Positions 58,767 through 61,075 of a stretch of DNA of 61,075 nt are shown piece by piece. Numbering within the stretch: position 1 is the first letter of the stretch; each line of letters starts with the position of its first letter. The stretch spans positions 40,524 to 101,598 of the forward strand of contig JAUNUI010000009.1 of NCBI GenBank assembly GCA_030538255.1. Reading direction: 5' to 3'. A program made the position numbers and the translations under genes. Under the pieces are notes generated by a model. The model saw only the letters and a list, made by a program, of their open reading frames with translations. It was not told the origin of the DNA and did no database searches. The stretch comes from Pelistega sp. GTDB lineage: Bacteria > Pseudomonadota > Gammaproteobacteria > Burkholderiales > Burkholderiaceae_B.

Positions 58767-59702
58767 ATGTCTTCCCCCGTCCTAATTTGTGGCTCAGTGG
58801 CTTTTGATACGATTACACTTTTTGAAGGCTATTTTAAAGAGCATATTCTGCCAGAACATATTAAGTCTTTAAGTGTGTCTTTCTTTGTGCCAACTATGCG
58901 CAAGGAGTTTGGCGGTTGTGCGGGTAATATCGCGTATAGCCTAAATATGTTGGGTGGTCAGCCGGTTCCAGTGGCCAGCGTAGGTAAGGATAGTGCCGAC
59001 TATATGGCACGCTTTAAAGACTTGGGAATTGCTACTGACGGTATGTTGGTCTTAGAAGATGAGTTCACTGCGCAATGCCATATCACTACCGACCTTGATG
59101 GCAATCAAATTACTGCCTTCCATCCTGGCGCAATGAGTCGTTCGGCTAGCAATGATATTTCAAGCTTAGAAGGTGGTTGGGCAATTGTGGCGCCAGATGC
59201 TAAGGATGGTATGTTCACACATGCGGAGCGCTTACAAGCCAAGGGCATCCCATTTATCTTTGATTTGGGCCAGGCCATGCCATTATTCGATAAGGATGAT
59301 CTCGAGCGTATGTTGAGCATGGCTCAAGCCTTAACCGTGAATGATTATGAGGCTTCGGTGATTGAGCAACGTTTGGGCCGTAGTATGGCGGAGCTTTCAC
59401 ATTTGCTTGAAGCGGTCTTAGTGACACAAGGTGCACAAGGCGCACATCTATATCAAGACGGTGAACTGACGCAGATTGCGCCGATTGAACCAGCGTCGGT
59501 GCAAGACCCTACCGGTTGTGGTGATGCACACCGTGGCGGCCTATTGTATGGCTTAACTCAAGGCTGGTCATGGCACGATAGCGCATGCTTGGCGAATGTG
59601 ATGGGTTCCTTGAAGATTGCGGTACAAGGTCCGCAGAATTATAACCATAGCCGTGAAGAAATTTCTGAACTTTTAAATAAGGCCTATGGCTTAAGTTTGT
59701 AG
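58767..59702 (+). CDS. PfkB-family carbohydrate/nucleoside kinase (adenosine kinase-like)
   Basis: 311-aa ribokinase-fold kinase. It begins LICGSVAFDTITLFEGYF, and the substrate loop is EFGGCAGNIAYSLNMLGG. The C-terminal anion-hole motif reads DPTGCGDAHRGGLLYG, with the catalytic Asp kept and Ala of the usual GAGD changed to Cys, as in a group of proteobacterial adenosine-kinase-like proteins. The exact substrate is not settled. Confidence 0.82.
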   Translation: MSSPVLICGSVAFDTITLFEGYFKEHILPEHIKSLSVSFFVPTMRKEFGGCAGNIAYSLNMLGGQPVPVASVGKDSADYMARFKDLGIATDGMLVLEDEFTAQCHITTDLDGNQITAFHPGAMSRSASNDISSLEGGWAIVAPDAKDGMFTHAERLQAKGIPFIFDLGQAMPLFDKDDLERMLSMAQALTVNDYEASVIEQRLGRSMAELSHLLEAVLVTQGAQGAHLYQDGELTQIAPIEPASVQDPTGCGDAHRGGLLYGLTQGWSWHDSACLANVMGSLKIAVQGPQNYNHSREEISELLNKAYGLSL

Positions 59703-59802
59703 TTATCGCAAGTCCATATGTAGTAAGCATCGCTTTAGTATGGATGTAGACTCTATATTCAACTTAAGCGTAGAAAGTGCGCTTAGCTTATGAGCAATGA
59801 GT

Positions 59803-59846
59803 AGCGAAAAATAAAGCCCAGGTCATAATGTCCCTGGGCTTTGTGT
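59803..59846. terminator. Bidirectional terminator between the PfkB kinase and YggT genes
   Basis: AAAGCCCAGG (59813-59822) pairs with CCTGGGCTTT (59833-59842). A T-rich tract follows on the minus side (TTTATTTTT) and a weaker one on the plus side. It serves two convergent genes. Confidence 0.8.
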
Positions 59847-59849
59847 TAT

Positions 59850-60410
59850 TTAAGCAATACCAAGAAGCGAAGGTAGGGCCATTTGTAAAGCAATAATGAG
59901 GATCATCATCAGCATTAAGGAGAGATCAATACCTGATTGCTTGAGTGAGTTAGGCAAGATTTGACGGATAGGATTCTGCAGTGGCTCAATCAGGGCACGC
60001 AGGAATGGCACGAATGGCGCCATGGGATTAATCCATGTCATCAAGGCAAAGATAATCGACATCCATAAAATCAGGGTGAGCATGTTTTGCAAGAGCGTAT
60101 GCAAGGCATACACGAAAACATAGAAGATATTGATGGGATAGACCTCATTAATTTGAGCGATATAAGTAGTCAAGAAAATCTGTAATACACAGACTAAGAA
60201 AGCCACTAATAAACTCGGCCAATCAATATGTTGAGAGGAAGGAATAATCTTGCGCACTGGCACAATAATGAAATCAGTTAAGGCGTAAATAAATTTACTA
60301 TAAGGATTAAAGGGTGGAATTCGACGCCAAAAAATCCATGCGCGCATAATCAACGCGGCGCAAAACAAGGTAGCAAATGTGGTAATCAAAAAACTTAATG
60401 CATCACTCAT
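59850..60410 (-). CDS. YggT family membrane protein
   Basis: 186-aa integral membrane protein with two YggT repeats: helix starts near 5-25 and 65-85, then 105-125 and 160-182. Typical words are FNPYSKFIYALTDFIIVPVR and INPMAPFVPFLRALIEPLQN. Function unknown; relatives are linked to osmotic tolerance and cell division in other organisms. Confidence 0.86.
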   Translation of the reverse strand: MSDALSFLITTFATLFCAALIMRAWIFWRRIPPFNPYSKFIYALTDFIIVPVRKIIPSSQHIDWPSLLVAFLVCVLQIFLTTYIAQINEVYPINIFYVFVYALHTLLQNMLTLILWMSIIFALMTWINPMAPFVPFLRALIEPLQNPIRQILPNSLKQSGIDLSLMLMMILIIALQMALPSLLGIA

Positions 60411-60424
60411 AATGTCTCAGAAAT

Positions 60425-60465
60425 ATAAAAAAGCCGTCTAAACATTGTACACATTTAGACGGCTT
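60425..60465 (-). terminator. Terminator after the H1-like histone gene
   Basis: A perfect 12-bp stem (60431-60442 with 60454-60465), followed on the minus strand by TTTT. It lies 60 bases beyond the histone-like stop and before YggT. Confidence 0.85.
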
Positions 60466-60527
60466 AATTTGCCAATTTAAGTACCTATAGAGCACCTAAA
60501 GAATGCTTAAGGATGGCTTAAAATGAC

Positions 60528-61075
60528 TTAAGGGCGAGTAGAACCCGTTGGGAAAGGCCAAGAGCTATTCACCGATTTCTTCGCGTTGGCACTCGCTTTG
60601 CTCGCTGTCTTAGCAGCTGGGCTCGCTGTCTTGCTGGCGCTTGGTTTGCTACTCGACTTAACCGCAGTCACAACGTTCTTCTTCGCGGCTGCGGCACTAG
60701 ACTTTTTTGCGGCGGCTTTCTTCGCAGGCGCTGCCGCTTTCTTGGCAACAACTTTCTTGGCGGGTGTTGCTTTGGTGGCAGCAGCTTTCTTAGCCGGTGC
60801 AGCTGCTTTAGTGGCTACCGCTTTCTTAGCGACTACTTTCTTAGCAGGCGCGGCGGCTTTTTTAGCAACGACTTTCTTGGCTGGCGCTGCGGCTTTCTTA
60901 GCGACTACTTTCTTGGCTGGAGCTGCTGCTTTGGTAGCTACCGCTTTCTTGGCGACTACTTTCTTGGCGGGTGCTGCGGCTTTCTTCGCAACGACCTTCT
61001 TGGCTGGCGCCGCTGCTTTAGTGGCTACGACTTTCTTGGCAGGTGCTGCCGCTTTCTTGGCAACAACTTTCTTAG
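60528..61075 (-). CDS. Histone H1-like Ala/Lys-repeat protein (5' end outside the window)
   Basis: The minus strand stays open from the right edge to TAA at 60528-60530, giving 181 residues. Most are near-perfect repeats built from KKVVAKKAAAPA and KKAVATKAAAPA units. A Ser-rich stretch follows, and the protein ends SWPFPTGSTRP, an ending seen in betaproteobacterial H1-like proteins such as Bordetella BpH1. It should be a DNA-binding nucleoid protein similar to the C-terminus of eukaryotic H1. The N-terminal part is beyond the window. Confidence 0.85.
   Translation of the reverse strand, partial: KKVVAKKAAAPAKKVVATKAAAPAKKVVAKKAAAPAKKVVAKKAVATKAAAPAKKVVAKKAAAPAKKVVAKKAAAPAKKVVAKKAVATKAAAPAKKAAATKATPAKKVVAKKAAAPAKKAAAKKSSAAAAKKNVVTAVKSSSKPSASKTASPAAKTASKASANAKKSVNSSWPFPTGSTRP

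Noticed and set aside
60528-61075. Plus-strand reading of the repeat at the right end as a coding gene
   Set aside because: The minus strand gives the Ala/Lys-repeat H1-like protein with a characteristic C-terminus, while the plus strand is only its complement.

Overview
The window looks like chromosomal DNA of a moderate-GC betaproteobacterium, most likely Burkholderiales/Alcaligenaceae (the Oligella/Pelistega side is a guess; the genus cannot be fixed from sequence reading alone). Support comes from gene content: a Nudix domain fused to a ThiE/TenI-like domain, a pyrR-pyrB-inactive pyrC' operon, hemL-thiE-ThiD-like genes divergent from a rubredoxin, a DUF3426 zinc-ribbon protein after accBC-prmA, and an Ala/Lys-repeat H1-like histone cut by the right edge. 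Most genes are core housekeeping genes. No rRNA, tRNA, CRISPR array or transposase gene was seen.

Layout. 0.2-9.4 kb: a four-gene tripartite efflux operon (adaptor, two RND pumps, outer-membrane lipoprotein). 9.5-13.8 kb: cysE, then Nudix-ThiE and a DUF815 ATPase on the minus strand, then ispB. 13.9-18.2 kb: glutamine transporter glnH-glnP-glnQ followed closely by ilvD. 18.5-19.1 kb: a HicBA toxin-antitoxin pair. 19.2-25.0 kb: ppc and a nitrate/sulfonate-type ABC importer. 25.2-25.9 kb: a RelE/ParE-like toxin with an Xre antitoxin. 26.1-31.7 kb (minus): thiC under a TPP riboswitch, proB, obgE, rpmA, rplU. 31.7-34.2 kb: the only clearly accessory patch, with a frameshifted toxin-like remnant and an AbiE type IV toxin-antitoxin pair bracketed by two matching hairpins. 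34.2-39.8 kb (minus): DUF1853, argJ, hemL, thiE and a degenerate ThiD-like gene. 39.9-44.9 kb (plus): rubredoxin, a possible 59-aa ORF, yqgE, ruvX, pyrR, pyrB, pyrC', plsC, ending in a terminator. 44.9-53.0 kb (minus): apaH, lptG, mtgA, aroE, RNase II-like, yqiA, mpl. 53.1-59.7 kb (plus): TlpA-like thioredoxin, aroQ, accB, accC, prmA, DUF3426 protein, PfkB kinase. 59.8-61.1 kb (minus): YggT and the partial H1-like histone.

Themes. Thiamin metabolism recurs at three loci (riboswitch-controlled thiC, thiE with a ThiD-like partner lacking its catalytic loop, and the Nudix-ThiE fusion). Pyrimidine synthesis is represented by ATCase plus a DHOase-like subunit that has lost most metal ligands. Envelope functions (efflux, LptG, MtgA, Mpl, PlsC) are scattered. 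Three toxin-antitoxin pairs lie within 16 kb, two of them with promoters placed so close to the start codon that leaderless mRNA is predicted. Several gaps between genes carry short tandem duplications of unrelated sequence (14, 21, 31, 68 and 71 bp periods), a pattern worth checking genome-wide.
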